Origin: Cliona cf. orientalis
Taxonomy: Eukaryota > Porifera > Demospongiae > Clionaida > Clionaidae
Assembly: GCA_963930775.1 (NCBI GenBank)
Contig: OZ005696.1
Span: 248,001 to 312,000, forward strand
DNA length: 64,000 nucleotides
Direction: 5' to 3'
A program made the translations under genes and the position numbers. Under the pieces are notes generated by a model. That model made no database searches and was not told the DNA's origin. It was given only the letters and a program-made list of their open reading frames with translations. This document shows positions 33,301-45,669 of the stretch, piece after piece (the stretch's first letter is position 1; every line of letters starts with the position of its first letter).

Positions 33301-33719
33301 CTTGGTTCAAAAGCTTTCGTACTGGCTTTGTTGACACGTAGCATCGACTACAGTTGACCAGCTGTTTTGTCTACCATGTTGGAATTCGCCTATACAAAAT
33401 CCCCATAGTGTAAATGTAACTTCTGCATGCATGATTCACTTCCACATGCGCAAGAGAATTGGGGGTCTTCGTGCAGACTGTATGAGCCGAATAAAAAAGC
33501 TAGGGAATGACAACAATGACCAGGATCTTTTCTTTCTCTCTTCATGAAGTGTAGTGCCAGATAAGCTCTTCTATCACTTGTGATGAAAATATACCGTGTC
33601 TGTCGAAGAAATAAGTAATTCAATTATGATTTCCAGCCACTCCCACTTAATTACTTTTCTTTTTTTCAGTCGCTCGACCCAATTTTTTGATCAGAAATCC
33701 AAGCAACAACAAATTACTG
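30371..33719. other. Non-coding repeat-rich stretch
   Basis: No supported gene. It contains a GAATCCCACAATTACGCCCC-ended remnant at about 31361-31645, related to the element at 33720. A 100-bp piece at 32148-32250 is closely repeated at about 62809-62920. Confidence 0.4.
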
Positions 33720-34092
33720 TAGAATCCCGTGATTACGCCCCCTCCCTTGCGCATAACCTCCCCTGCATTTTTAGCTCAAGTTCCTGCATAGGTAGTTTTG
33801 TCTCGCGTATAAGCCCCCCTCTCCCTGACTGTAAAAAGGAGTCCATAAGTCAACAAAAACAGTAGCTACAGCTAGCAAACTAGCTATTTGTATCATAATA
33901 TGCCTTACTTTGTCGTTTTCTCGAGTTTTGCCCACCAAACAGCCAGAGAAAGTACAGAGATCACGCACCCACGTGGCATTCTGCAGTCGGTAATGGTCAT
34001 CACACGGAAATGTTAGGATCCCGCGTATAAGCCCCCTCCCCACTTTTGCCCAATCCTAGCATGTACAAGGGGGGCGTAATCGCGGGATTCTA
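33720..34092. mobile_element. Miniature element, TAGAATCCCGYGATTACGCC ends
   Basis: Inverted ends TAGAATCCCGTGATTACGCC and GGCGTAATCGCGGGATTCTA, with a second inner pair of GCCCCCTCCC-type runs. A decayed relative lies at 31361-31645. Confidence 0.6.
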
Positions 34093-34154
34093 CGATAATT
34101 TGGTCTGGACTTATGAGCAAAAATGTCCTTGTCAAAATACAGAAGCCATAACTA

Positions 34155-34526
34155 CCGTATTTCCTCGATCAGACGCCGCCCTCGAATAGACGCCGCACTC
34201 GAATAGTCGCCGCTAGCTACACATGCCCGATCTTTACTGTCGCCGCACTCTCTAATTAGAGCCCACTTGCCACGCCCTTAAATGGTGTCCACGTGCTTGC
34301 GAGCGGTGCTACTGTACGCGAGAAAGACATTAAGAGACTAGTAAAGCTTCTGACGAAGGCAGACGGTGAAAAGCAGCTAGGTATTGAACTAAGAACAAAC
34401 CTTTTCATTATTCTTGTATGCAGTTCTACTACTATGAAAGTTTTTGTCGCCGCCCTCGAGTAGTCGCCGCTAGTTTCAGCAGAGGGAAAAAATTAGTTGC
34501 CGCGGCGTCTACTCGAGGAAGTACGG
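34155..34526. mobile_element. Miniature element, CCGTATTTCCTCGA ends, TA duplication, copy 2
   Basis: An inverted relative of 19069-19474 with the same TCGCCGCC-type subrepeats and TA flanks. Confidence 0.7.
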
Positions 34527-36404
34527 TATGTCATTATCCAGATGGTCAGCCCTGTGACTTCTAAGCAATGTCAAATGTGCGCACCGGTTCGAACCCTGCC
34601 TGGACCCATTTTTTTCACTGTCAATGAATCAGAATGCCATCAAAAAGATTATAGAGGCTAACAATAACAATAGTATTCTACCTCAATTACGAATGGCCAG
34701 CCTAATGCAAATGTTGTTCTCGCTACTTCAAAGCTACTTTCCTAGTTAAAGGGTGCTCACTGAGTGAGCAGTATCTGGAGATGAATCAGTAAAGAATTGA
34801 AATCCCAGTTGGGCACAGACCATAGTAAAGCTGCCCATAGGGCTAAAGATGTCCAGAAAAAAGTCAAACTGTCCCGGGTAAGGGCTGGCCCACGGGCACT
34901 TAAACGTAACTCTCGATTTTGGCCCACATGGGCGCTTACCCAGGATCAAAAATCCATACGTTTGTATAGAAGCTGCTACACAATAGCCCCTTGAACTGTG
35001 GTACATGGGCGTTTACCCGGGACACTACGGCACTATTCAAGTTCATTCTTGTAACCTTTCTACCGTGATATTGCTAAATATTTGTTTTTGTCCATCTGCA
35101 CGTGCCAATAAAATTTTGGTAGCTAGTTGTACATATATAATATATTCTTGCCTCATATCCAAGCCATGAACCAAGTATCTCAGAAATCTGAGGATAATTA
35201 TGACTACCTTGCAACAGTGGAGAGGGAATTTTTTGCATTCATAATTTTGTGGAGTTACCACCCAGGCTTTAAAAGAAAGTTTGTGGTTCTCTACATTTCA
35301 CTTGAGTGGTCAAAAACAAACCACATCCACCATCAGCTAATCAGCACAATAATTATTACGTCCAGAGTCCCAATTAGAAAAAAACTATTCGGCCGACCGA
35401 TGAGGTAATTGTGATGTAAAATATGATGTAAAATATGACGAAAATGCGGTTAAGACTGTTTCAAAATGTTTAGCACGCATGAAAGCTTGTTGGGGCCCAG
35501 AATTCGAGCCTAGCGTAGAAGACATCGTGGACTATCCGATGATATCCTTATGGCGTTTCTCTCAGTTCGCTTTCTCTAGCGAGCTCGCTTTCAGGGCAGG
35601 GGGATTTCCCTATTCAGTCGAGCACGTGGCAGGTGAAGGTCAACCGGCTCAAGCCGCGCGCCCCAATATTGTACTCGTATACGGAGCATGCGCGGTTTGT
35701 CAATGTGTCCTAGTTCGAATTTATGGCGGCTTATTCATGAGGGACTCTGGACGTAGTCTCCAAGTTGTTCATTACATCCCCAGTATAAATTTACTTTTTT
35801 GCGGTTATTAGGTAATTATGTTGTAATTATGATGTAACCTATGTCGTCATAGCGCTAAAATTCAGAGCCTTTATAGAACACTTCTGAGACCTGAAAATCC
35901 ACAGAATCATATATTAACTTACATACATATCCAGCGAATACATTAAAAGCTGAGTGCTACTTTCTCCGACAAGTAATGCCGGCCGAACTTCACGTGTTCT
36001 CTTGGCTGACGTAATCCTGTGGATAAATAAAGCTAGCCTTGCGCTATTTATAGCACGCGTCATGCCACGATCGATCTGAAGTTCGGAAGCTGTACTGTGC
36101 TGTCGAGTTCATCTCCTTTGATAGAAGCATCGAAACTCGAAGTCGAAAGTTGATCTTAGACTCCATCTCTACGATTGAGGCCCCAGCATCGATGTGTGTA
36201 TTGACGACCTTTACCACATGCACCATTAGAACTATGCAGCCACTGGGGATGTGGTCAAGGGTTCATATTACATAGCTCATAATCTGGGTATCTTACTGTA
36301 TGCTAGGTCATGTTAGCAAAAGTAACATTTTTTGATGAAAATTTTGGTACACGAATTTCAGCCTTCAAAGGATAGCACTGGAGTTAATCATACACCAAAA
36401 GCGC
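34527..36404. other. Non-coding stretch before exon D
   Basis: No exon is supported; the TIR and linker exons expected upstream of exon D are absent. At 34579 GGTTCGAACCCTG resembles an RNA polymerase III B box but no tRNA fold is seen. 35490-35720 is an inverted copy of 27060-27240. Confidence 0.4.
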
Positions 36405-36465
36405 ATGCATAATAATATGTTTATAGTAGATCTATACGTTACTGATATCCCCACCTCATCTTCAG

Positions 36466-37877
36466 ATAATCTCCTTGATGGCACTTTTCAAGCTGAATGT
36501 AACCCCATCCCTATTAATCAAATCAATACTAACACTAATGCTCAAGCACCAAGTGCTAATCAATCACCACAAGACAATTTCTCACCCACTATCGGCACTT
36601 CTGAACAACGCATAGCCTCACTTCATTCCTCCAACCTGGTGCCACACACAGATACATCACCACGACAATCCATTTCTTTTTACTCAAGCATACAAGCTAG
36701 GACATCTGAGCTTAACCCACGTGATCGTGAAGCAATTCTACGTTCGAGTGCTAATGAGATGAAAAAGAAATTTGCATCCCTCTTAGTGGATATCATTATA
36801 TCATTCAAAGATCGAGGTATTGATCCACAAGACATAACATCATGTATTCTTGCGTTAACAGAATATGATGATCCTGCCATTGGTAAGCCCCTGCTCGAAA
36901 GACAAAAGGAGAAACTTAGGAGGGCAAAGAATGTCAATCGTATATTTGACATAGTGCGACCACATATGACTTTCTTTAATCATGAAATTTTGGAATTTAT
37001 AATTGAAAAGATTGGATCACGTAATGATAAACACAATCTGCAAACATTCCTGGATGAATTTAACGACTTTTGTCGTCGAAGTGTTTTTGAAATCCCACCC
37101 AACACGCTTGGACACGGCGAAGAAAATGCAGCAGATAAACAAAAATTTCACGTAAAAATAACCAACGAGTTTAAGGCGGCTTTTTTGGTTCAATCCCAAG
37201 AATACGACAAGCAAGCTACTTCATCAAATCCAACATCATCAGATCATGAGGAGAGGAAGAGAATATGTACTCCAGAGTTGGGTATTAGCTTGGAGGATGC
37301 AAAATACATCCAGAGAAAACTTGCCAAAGTCCTGAATTTAAAGGCATCTTCAATCTACTTAGATTCAGCCACACCAGGATGTGTAATATTAACATTTCTA
37401 CTTCCATCACACATATCTCTCGCTGGTCTGGATTCTAACCCTGACGCTATTGCTTTGTCAGATATTGGTATTCGTATTCTATGTGGCCCACCTGGTAAAC
37501 CTGAACCTAAAGAATTAACTTCAAAGGGGTTGATTGTGCAGTGGTCCCGGCCAGAATATGGTTGTAGCAGCTTGAAACGGTACATATTATACTATCAACG
37601 TAAGGACAATGAAACTACACTGCTGAATGACTGGCAGAAAATTGAACTCAGTTCACAACAGACACACGCATGTGTACCTGATTTCAGAGATGGAGACACG
37701 TATATCTTTCGAGTTTCCTCCGTGAGTGATGCTGGAACTTTACAATACAGCGATGAAAGTGAGATTGCCAATCCTGAAACATTATTAGCCTGTTCATCAG
37801 CTGATCCCAGCTCAGCATGGCTAGCTTCATTTGAGGCCAACGTTGAAGATGTATCTTTGTTGGGTGAGGAAGTGAAG
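36466..37877 (+). CDS. Exon D: helical domain plus fibronectin type III
   Basis: One open exon of 1412 bases, phase 1 in (acceptor CATCTTCAG) and phase 0 out (donor GTAAGC at 37878). If an ATG at 36405 is used instead, the frame gives 517 residues. First come about 90 Ser/Asn/Gln-rich residues. Next is a two-part helical domain (MKKKFASLLVDIIISFKDRG, FDIVRPHMTFFNHEILEFII, FCRRSVFEIPP, AKVLNLKASSIYL). I recognise it as recurring in sponge and cnidarian predicted proteins but cannot name it. A fibronectin III domain follows (PGKPEPKELTSKGLIVQWSR, then YILYYQRK). No TIR or tail exon is nearby, so this is probably an orphaned middle cassette of the TIR receptor family. Its long open frame suggests recent origin or constraint. 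Confidence 0.7.
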
Positions 37878-37977
37878 GTAAGCAATACACACTTGTTGAT
37901 GGTACCATACTTCAAAAAATTCTGCACCCTTTACCAAATGATTGAAAATAGTTTCTAATCTTTAGCAAAGCATACAT

Positions 37978-38635
37978 GTGACCGGATTTGGGAAAACCCT
38001 CCGTATGGGATCCGCGCGCGATTCGCGCAATGTGCATTTTTAGTAGCTCAGGTCGAAATTTGTCAAAGTCCAGATTTTGTCATATACATGTCGAATAACC
38101 CTTCTTCTAACTGTTGCCGTCTTCTACGGAGGCTAGTCATGCTATACGAAGGCGAAATAAGCCTTCATTTTGACCCATCTAGTCAGCACAGCTGCCGTAC
38201 ACGGAGCCCGTTGCTATGGGCGGTAATTAGAATTCTCTACCTAGATACAGCTAGATTCATCGATCTACTGTATGTTCGCTCACCTTTTTAGCTTCTTGGG
38301 CATCCAAGAACAATCGGCTATCGTTGTCAACAATGAAATTCAACTCTTGCTCGATCTTTACGTTCCATTTCGAACGGCTCCGCTCAGGTCCATTAAATTG
38401 ATTTCCGGGTCACGCGTAGTATGCGGAAATGCCATATGCGTGCATAGCAACGCCTTTAGACCGTAATTTCTCGATTATTGGGGGTGTGGCGCGATCGCAA
38501 AAAAGCGCTGTATCTCCATAACCAAGCACACGATCGGCCTAAGACTTGAATGCGTATGGTAGAGCTTATCAACCAAGCATCAAACTCAATTTTCTGAAAA
38601 AATCCCATACGGAGGGTTTTCCCAAATCCGGTCAC
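37978..38635. mobile_element. GTGACCGGATTTG-ended non-autonomous element
   Basis: A 658-bp unit with inverted ends GTGACCGGATTTGGGAAAAC. It shares its interior (GCCTTCATTTTGACC, CTACGGAGGCTA) with elements at 53593, 54033, 61960 and 63215. It is non-coding. Confidence 0.7.
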
Positions 38636-39185
38636 ATATGCTATAAATGGAATCACGCAAATGGTAGCTTGCCTTTGAGCTATTGCATCCTATTTACCAT
38701 CGCTCATGATGAAAATTTCTTATTGAAAGCCATAACTTCAGCCAGGAGTACATTAGATAGGAGTGTTAAACTACATGCAAACGTGATCCGGGAGGATGAC
38801 GTAGATAATACGTGAGTAAATGAATCTGTGGTCATGTAGATGCAGAGGAGGTTGGACACGGTTACGTGTGCGCAAAAAGTGGGCGTGTTGCCCCATATAC
38901 AACACTGTACAAAATCAGGAGCTTATGAGCGCTGCGAAGCAGCGCGATGGAGCGTCTATCTCTGGTATGGGGTGGAATTCACGTTTCATAAACCACGCGC
39001 ATCATGAAACGCCTTATAAGGAAGGTGTGATCCCGCATTGGGGATGTACGGTAAGTGGTCGACAAGTGGCTGTGAATAACAATGACGTACGTGATCGTGA
39101 TTGCACAACTCGCGTGTACGTGTATGCCATGCTGTATGCTATAAACAGTGCGTGAACCGTTCTTTTGATATGCCTAAAAGAAAGT

Positions 39186-40470
39186 GACTAGCACTAAGTG
39201 AACTCAGAAGCATCGCCAGAGAACTACGAAAGGCCGATATCGATGTGATCCAAGCGGTGGTGGTAAAGGAGGTTCAGAAGGAACGACACATTTACGTATT
39301 CCCAGAGAGACAAGCCCTATGGTGCTACCTAATTAGAGAACGTAGCCCAGCCTTTCGCGAACTACTCAAGGATGGGGTGAATAAGTTCTGCTCGCTGTAC
39401 GTAGGTGAGTGCTCTAAAGGAGCTGAACGTCATAGCGTGGAATAACTACAGTGCAACGTACACTGTTGCTAGTATGACTACAGAGGCGACTCGTAAAGAA
39501 TGGAGTAAGCTTACCAGTGGATATTCTTGTGGTATTTCTGATGAGTGTAGGAGTGCAGTGATGTCAACTGTCTTTTCAGCTCTGTTGACATACATAGTTC
39601 GGCAAAGAGATATGATTTTAGACAATTTAAGAACAAGGTATGAGTCAGGGATTCGTCAAGATTCATCCATACCAGTTGACGATGTAACGTTGTATCGCCT
39701 TTTTGGGTTCAGTCTGCATGTTTGTATACGTTTTCGTGCACGAAGTTGCTGGAGTCGCTCGAGAAAGGCAAAGCATTACACCCTCACGAGGAAGCAGAAC
39801 TTTCGGAAGCAAATGTCATTGTTGCAATTGTTACTTGAGAAGGATAAAACAGTCATTCCTGCCATTCTAGAGAAGCAAGACCGGGGACGAATGAAGTTCC
39901 CCCGACAGAGCCTGCTGCCATTTTGCCGTAGATGTTCGGTGAAAATCAAACATACCCTCAACATGCAGGCTTTACTGAAAGATGGTCGAACGATATCCAA
40001 GGTGATTTACACATGAGCAACCTCAGTGCACTTTGTATGGGTTTGTGCATGCACATAAGTGTTAACGTTGTGTGTGTGTATTGGGGGGGGGGGTATGAAA
40101 GTGTGATTAGGAGTGTGTTCCAATAATGTAAGTGTGAATGTGTGTGTGTGTGTGTGTGTGTGTGCGTGCATGTGAAACATTCATGTGCATGTGCAAACAG
40201 GGAAGATGTGTGATGCAAACTACTCTTTTGTAGGTTACCAAGGATAGTATTTTAGCAGATGACAGTTTGAAGGAAGAGTTTCGTGCAATGTGTGACCATC
40301 TGATGAAAGATTCATTGCAACCAATTGAGTGTCCACCGTCACTCATAGATGAAATATTCTCAGAGTTACTCTCCCGTGTAATTAACACTATGATGAACTC
40401 TCTACTTCAGTGTGCCGCTGTGGTAAACCGTATTGAGTCAAACAAAGGTGTAGATGCTGATGTAGCATAA
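39186..40470 (+). pseudogene. Second gene of the P-like transposon, function unknown, damaged
   Basis: Coding similarity in character runs from about 39186 (LALSELRSIARELRKADIDV) through 39400, then in another frame from 39405 to the donor at 40002. It finishes in 40234-40470 after an acceptor at 40233 (phase 0), ending KGVDADVA. A candidate Met-Pro-Lys-Arg-Lys start at 39171 is followed at once by TGA, and a one-base shift lies near 39404. The protein is helical and basic, with no domain I recognise. Its position, convergent to the transposase within the same ends, suggests an element accessory protein. Confidence 0.5.
40139..40171. repeat. TG microsatellite
   Basis: About 14 TG units in the intron of the plus-strand transposon gene. 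Confidence 0.9.
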
Positions 40471-40573
40471 CTAATGGTGTATGCATCTGAGAAAGAATCT
40501 TGTATTAGGCTTTAATGAGACTGTCATGACATGTTATACAGCAATACATTAGGATGTATAATTAATTTTGAAG

Positions 40574-42532
40574 TTACTTGGATCTCTTTAATTGATGTTG
40601 TCGAACAAACAATGGGGCATCTCTGTAGTCATCACCTTTGTACTTGCCAGAAATACAGCCTTTGATGAGCACTGAAGCTCTTGCGGATGCATAGTTAGTT
40701 GACATTAAGTTTCCACCACTGGCATACTTAAATTGACTAAAAAGTGTCTCCACAGCACTTCCATTAAGACGTATGGGATAGATGGTGTAACCTGGATGTT
40801 GTCTTAAGAATTCCTCACAAAATCCAGTGAAGCCATAGTGCATAAAACGTAAAAGATCCCACGTCTGCCATGAAAGGAACATGCGATCCGATGTTTCCGA
40901 AAATGAGTACCCTACATTAAGTGATGAAATAAATATTACGATGTGTTATATTATTTGAGTGGATGTACATGTGCACTTTACCTTCATTGATTGCCTTGTC
41001 TGCCCACTCCGAGAAAAAACTAAACCCTGATTTTATTGATGTTAAGAGTGGACTCTGTGTGGACTTGATGAAGCCTTTCTTTTCCAGAATTCCCCGTTCG
41101 AACACCTTATTGCATGCCTTCAGGTACATCACAACATGTTGAACACTTGCACTGTCCTCTGGAGCGGGGGTTTGCATGGTGTATTCCTCAAGTTCACTCA
41201 ACACATACTCTTGCTATTATAATACATTGTTATACATGTAAGCACATAATATACACAACAGTGATGTATTCAACATGTATTACCTGCATGATCTTAGCTG
41301 GCTTTACGTTGAGTCTAGTCCAGGTGTCACGGTGTACAAAGCTTTCTTTCAATCCTGGAACTCGGACCAATTTACCACTCTGAATCCTTTGTACCTCTCT
41401 TTTTAACATCCCTTCAATGGCCTCCCACCCAAAGGGTATTGCATTGTTTCCCTGCCTGAAACGGTTGGGTTTCGAACCATGTGCTCGGGAGTTGTAAAGA
41501 GCAGCAATCATTGACTTTAGCTACAAAAGAGGGAAACTTCATTTGTACACTATTAACAGGTTTAGAAGCAAGTAATACACACCTGGTGTGAAGGGCAAAC
41601 AATAATAAACACTTGTTCACCAGAGAAGGGATTTGTAAATTTGGCTGGAATACTGTGAATATCAGCTTGCAACTTGTCATATCCCAAGATACCACGCCGT
41701 CCAATTAGCATCTTCAACATTGTGAGATTGGAGGAAGCACCATCACAAATCAAGGCTGTGACCTAAACAATAATAGTCATGTACAATAAAACATTAATTG
41801 AAAGTGATTTAATTAAAATACCTTAAATCCGTACGCATGAAATTTCCTCATGGCATCCATGACGCAGGAAAGTGTGAAACTAGCTGTCATGCTACCACTA
41901 CTCGTATAATATGGCCCAATGATGTCACAGTTTGAGGAGTGATCTCGCCACATAGTCTGCATGACGTAGTCTGTCTTGGGAACACACTCGTCCTTGTCCA
42001 AGTACTGGTAAACATCATTCATGGAGGCCATCTCATCACCCGTCATAGCATACCCTACAAGAGAGTTGTCACGACTGTTCCATTGCAGCTTTGCTGTCAC
42101 TTTGACCTCGTCAAATATGAGCGATCCTTCACCGAGGTACCAACTTTCCCTTTTCTTTAGCTTCCTGCTGTCTCTGGTGGTAGATGTCACACTCCTCCTT
42201 GAGTCTTGACTCAACTTCACCTGCTCTCTCAGTGTAACTGGATTTAAACTGTTGCAGGGTTGAAACAGACGGTAGCTGTAAGAGCCGGAAACTTCGAAGA
42301 GCATGGTAAGCAGCAGGACTCCTGGCATATACAGCAAGAGCTACATTTATGTGAAATGTGTACAATTGCAATGGCTACCCAGCATAATAAAATCACATAC
42401 CCATTCGGGAGGAGGTCGGCGTCCAGTACGACTCGCAGTATCAAGTACTAGTCGTCGTCTCTTGGGAGCGCCGGCTTCTCGGTCGGGAGTTCTCAGAGGC
42501 AGAGAGCGCTTCACGCCAGTTCTAGGGTCCAT
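40574..42532 (-). pseudogene. P-like (THAP9-type) transposase, six exons, frameshifted
   Basis: Minus-strand exons at about 42532-42401, 42342-41822, 41762-41583, 41520-41284, 41213-40982 and 40911-40574, with GT-AG ends. Hallmarks are LRSFRLLQLPSVSTLQQF, then GEGSLIFDEVKVTAKLQW with the first acidic residue, then ALICDGASSNLTMLKML. A late RLNGSAVETLFSQFKYASGG segment completes the RNase-H-like P-element transposase pattern. No N-terminal THAP finger is visible; the first exon has a basic KRRR run. A one-base shift near 42137 separates the LPSVSTLQ part from the FDEVKV part, so this copy should not make a full enzyme. Confidence 0.72.
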
Positions 42533-43295
42533 CGTTGACGCTGCTTGTAGCTGACTCAGCGCTAGCGCTGAAATTCATCGCGTCACGCACAAGCGGTATT
42601 AATTACATAACCGCGTACACCCACAACCGCATGCCACTTAGCACCTGCAAGGTGTGATGCCATATAAGGCAAGTGGTTGTAGCTAATTCTACGAAACGTG
42701 ATTCTAGTAGTAAAGCGCTCCATCGCGCTGCTTCGCAGCGCTCATAAGCTCCTGACAAAATGTAAGACAGTTTTAAATGTGAAAGCAAGTTGAAATCCAC
42801 GAGACAAGAAGATCCAGCACCATGCCCGTCCATCCCTCATACTTCTTGCGAATGGAGAAAACTCGTTTCTCAGAATGGCAACAACAAAAACAGTATTTGT
42901 CGATCGCAGTCGGCTTCTTTCAATGTTACAACATTAGATCTACACGATTCATCTCTGTTCCAGCTTCAGCTTTGGCCATAGTTCACAAATGCAAACATTT
43001 TCGCTACCAGCTACACTCGCAAATGGCATTCTTTTGAACGTGTGGCAGCATAATTACATGTGACTTTAGCGTAAATGTGCTTCATGTCCAACCTCCACTG
43101 ATATAGGTGAGTAGAGCGGGTGTGTCCCATCCAGGCCACCATAGTACCAGCTGCACTATACAGTTGTACAGCTGTGTTTACATAACACCCACTTAAAGTA
43201 CAAGATGTGATAGTGCATGGCTGCCTTGATTACAATTTGTCTATCCTACCTGAAAGCTGTACGTTTGTACTGTAGTTCAGCAGAAGTATGCATTT

Positions 43296-44900
43296 TTAAC
43301 CCTCGGCGCATGCGCACGAGGGTTACAGTAGTCCGTCTGTCTGTTACCACTCTACTGCCTGCATAGGACATTTATGCAACAAAATGAACGTACCAGCCAA
43401 TTTTGCGCCAAACTCCAAAGGTTTTCAACTGAGGAATTTCACTAAAAAGCTTTCTCTCACGAGTTATAGCTTATTCTTTGTCTTTAGCATAGCAAAGTCA
43501 GCCATTTTTCAGTTCCCAGTATAGTAAACTATGGTTAAATCCCCTCCGTATACTACTTGTGGTAGTACCATATATGGCTACAGAATACAGTTCATACGTA
43601 GGCTATAGGGCAAACTCAGGAATGCAATTTGTAGTTGCCACGTGGCAGTGCATGTCTAATAAAAACCCACCATTCATCCTGGTCATAGCTTTTCCTGAAG
43701 TGAGCCTGGGTTTGAGGCTAGTCTCGTGAACCAGACCACTCCCTCTGAAGCGCTGGATATATTGCATCACCAGCACGCGGAGCTAGGGAGGCCAAGCTTG
43801 CATGTATATAGTTGTATGTGTATCTTGATGACAGTTATTACTGCTGTCTACAGTCTAACAACCTGGCCAGTATTACTGCTTTAATGAATAACAGCTCACA
43901 CACATCAGCACAATTTAAATAGTAACTAGTGGTGATGAAAATCATCTGTGCGGGGCGAGCCTTCGCAAAAATCACAAGATTTCTTTGAAAGCACACAGGC
44001 ATGCATGTGCACATGGGGTTGGTACCCCAATATAGCTAGGTCTGAGAAGCTACCATGACAATGAAAGTATCACAGATTGCTAGTATAATAGCTATAGTCC
44101 AATACTGTTTATCACCTATACTATAGTAGTCTGCATGCCATGACCATGAGTCCAAGTACAGGCCCTGAGGGGATAAGCCTCCATGCAGTCATCTCACCTT
44201 TTCCAGTTTTATGCCTTGCTTACACTCGAGTTGTCTCTCAGATCGATGGTGCAGTGCGGGCGTATGCGCATGCGCATGCGCATGACGACCATTACCTTAC
44301 GCGTTCAAAATTTAACTCTCTCCTCACTGAAATGATCACCCCACAAACATACAAATATATATATATATTTCTAGCCCGTTGCTATGTGGTTACTAAGGTA
44401 TACAAGGTACTGTATATGTGATACAGTCCCTCCTTGTAGGGCTCATGTCCATATGTTTACTATTATACAGTTCCTGAGGGCCAGGGCAAACATTCATACA
44501 GTTCTTGGGGGCTAAAAACATGTTGATTGTATCCATGGAAACAATGGGCTAGAAAATAGTTATTGACCAATCCCTCGCTTTGTGTGCAGTATAGAAGCAC
44601 TCATCCCTCGGGCTTTGCCCTCGGGATTTGTGCTTCTATACTGCATACAAACCTTGGGAGTTGGTCAATAACTATTACATAATTATATATATACATATAA
44701 AACCGCTTCCTGTCTCTCGTGTATTCGGGGCTTGCCCCAAATACAGCAAGAACACCCCAGAACATCATTTGCACAAAAGTACTATTCCTCTTGACTTGTG
44801 ACTCACATTGCACAATCTCAGCATTATTAACCATCATAAGTACTGCTGAATTTGCGCCGAGCATTTTGCACTTTAGTGCTTTCATTCTTACAAGCAAGAA
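43296..44900. repeat. Dispersed long repeat, copy 2
   Basis: Colinear with blocks of 17494-19760 (see copy 1). It is interrupted by GGGGCGAGCC-type sequence near 43930, a GCATGCGCATGCGC run near 44270 and the foldback at 44556. Confidence 0.5.
44556..44678. repeat. Foldback repeat
   Basis: AATAGTTATTGACCAA faces TTGGTCAATAACTATT, and CAGTATAGAAGCAC faces GTGCTTCTATACTG around a CCCTCGGGC loop. Confidence 0.65.
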
Positions 44901-44923
44901 TTATGCCCTTGTTAACATGAATA

Positions 44924-45669
44924 CAGTGGACTCTCTATTAACGGACACTCCCAATAGCGGACCTCTACCAAATAACGGACACTGTTATATGTACCAACCG
45001 ATATCTCCATATGTTTAATACAGTAGCAGCACCTGAATAGCGGACAACCTCCGAATTCCGGATAACGGACACAGCAGCTTGCACGAAGTAATACATTACT
45101 ATACAAAAAACGTTCCGACTAACGGACGGCGGTGGGTGTGGCTAACCCCGCCCACGACCATCTTGCATGCAGTTCATGGCATTATTAACAATCTGTACAA
45201 AAATAATAAGACGGCAATACATGTAGACATTCTAAAAAACGGTAGTACTTTGTCTAGCTATAGTAATGATAACAGCCACTGCTTTACTAGTCTGGTCCCA
45301 GACCCTTCCTCTTTGGTCGCGAAAAAAACGCAAAAATTAAAACGCGTATTATATCACGCGCATAGGGAAGGGTCTGGGACCAGACTACTGCTTTACTTGC
45401 TCAAATGGCAAATAGCTAGCCATTCATCCACATGACGCAATTGACTCTCGTCGAGTCGATTACTTCTTTGAAACAGACTGAATAGTGCAATACAATGTCT
45501 TGAAAACACTTGAGTATGTCATGAATTTCTTTATAACAATGAATGGCAATAAAATTAATATTAGATGAAGTGGGGGGTGACTAAGGTAAAACACCCCAAT
45601 AAAGGACATACCCCGAATAAAGGACAGAAGCCTATGTACCAAGGTGTCCGTTATTCGGAGAGTCCACTG
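44924..45669. mobile_element. Pogo/Tigger-like non-autonomous element, TA duplication
   Basis: Ends CAGTGGACTCTC and GAGTCCACTG with TA on both sides, the usual pogo-like pattern. The interior has repeated AACGGACAC-type runs. A 100-bp Mutator-like element (45288) is nested inside. No transposase is present. Confidence 0.7.
45288..45387. mobile_element. Smallest Mutator-like miniature element, 100 bp
   Basis: TAGTCTGGTCCCAGACCCTT and its reverse complement make up most of the unit. The exact 9-bp repeat CTGCTTTAC flanks it (45279-45287 and 45388-45396). Confidence 0.8.

Larger units (their letters stand above)
38916..42754. mobile_element. P-like DNA transposon with two convergent genes
   Basis: The inverted ends are 39 bp, starting CAGGAGCTTATGAGCGCTGC, at 38916-38954 and 42716-42754. 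They contain a small internal hairpin (GCGCTGCGAAGCAGCGC). The exact 7-bp repeat ACAAAAT flanks it at 38909-38915 and 42755-42761. It carries a spliced transposase on the minus strand and a second, unknown gene on the plus strand. Both have frame damage, so this copy is probably not autonomous now. Confidence 0.8.

Noticed and set aside
34560-34610. Possible tRNA or SINE head (GGTTCGAACCCTG)
   Set aside because: A B-box-like string is present but the arms do not pair as a tRNA and no A box or family copies are visible.
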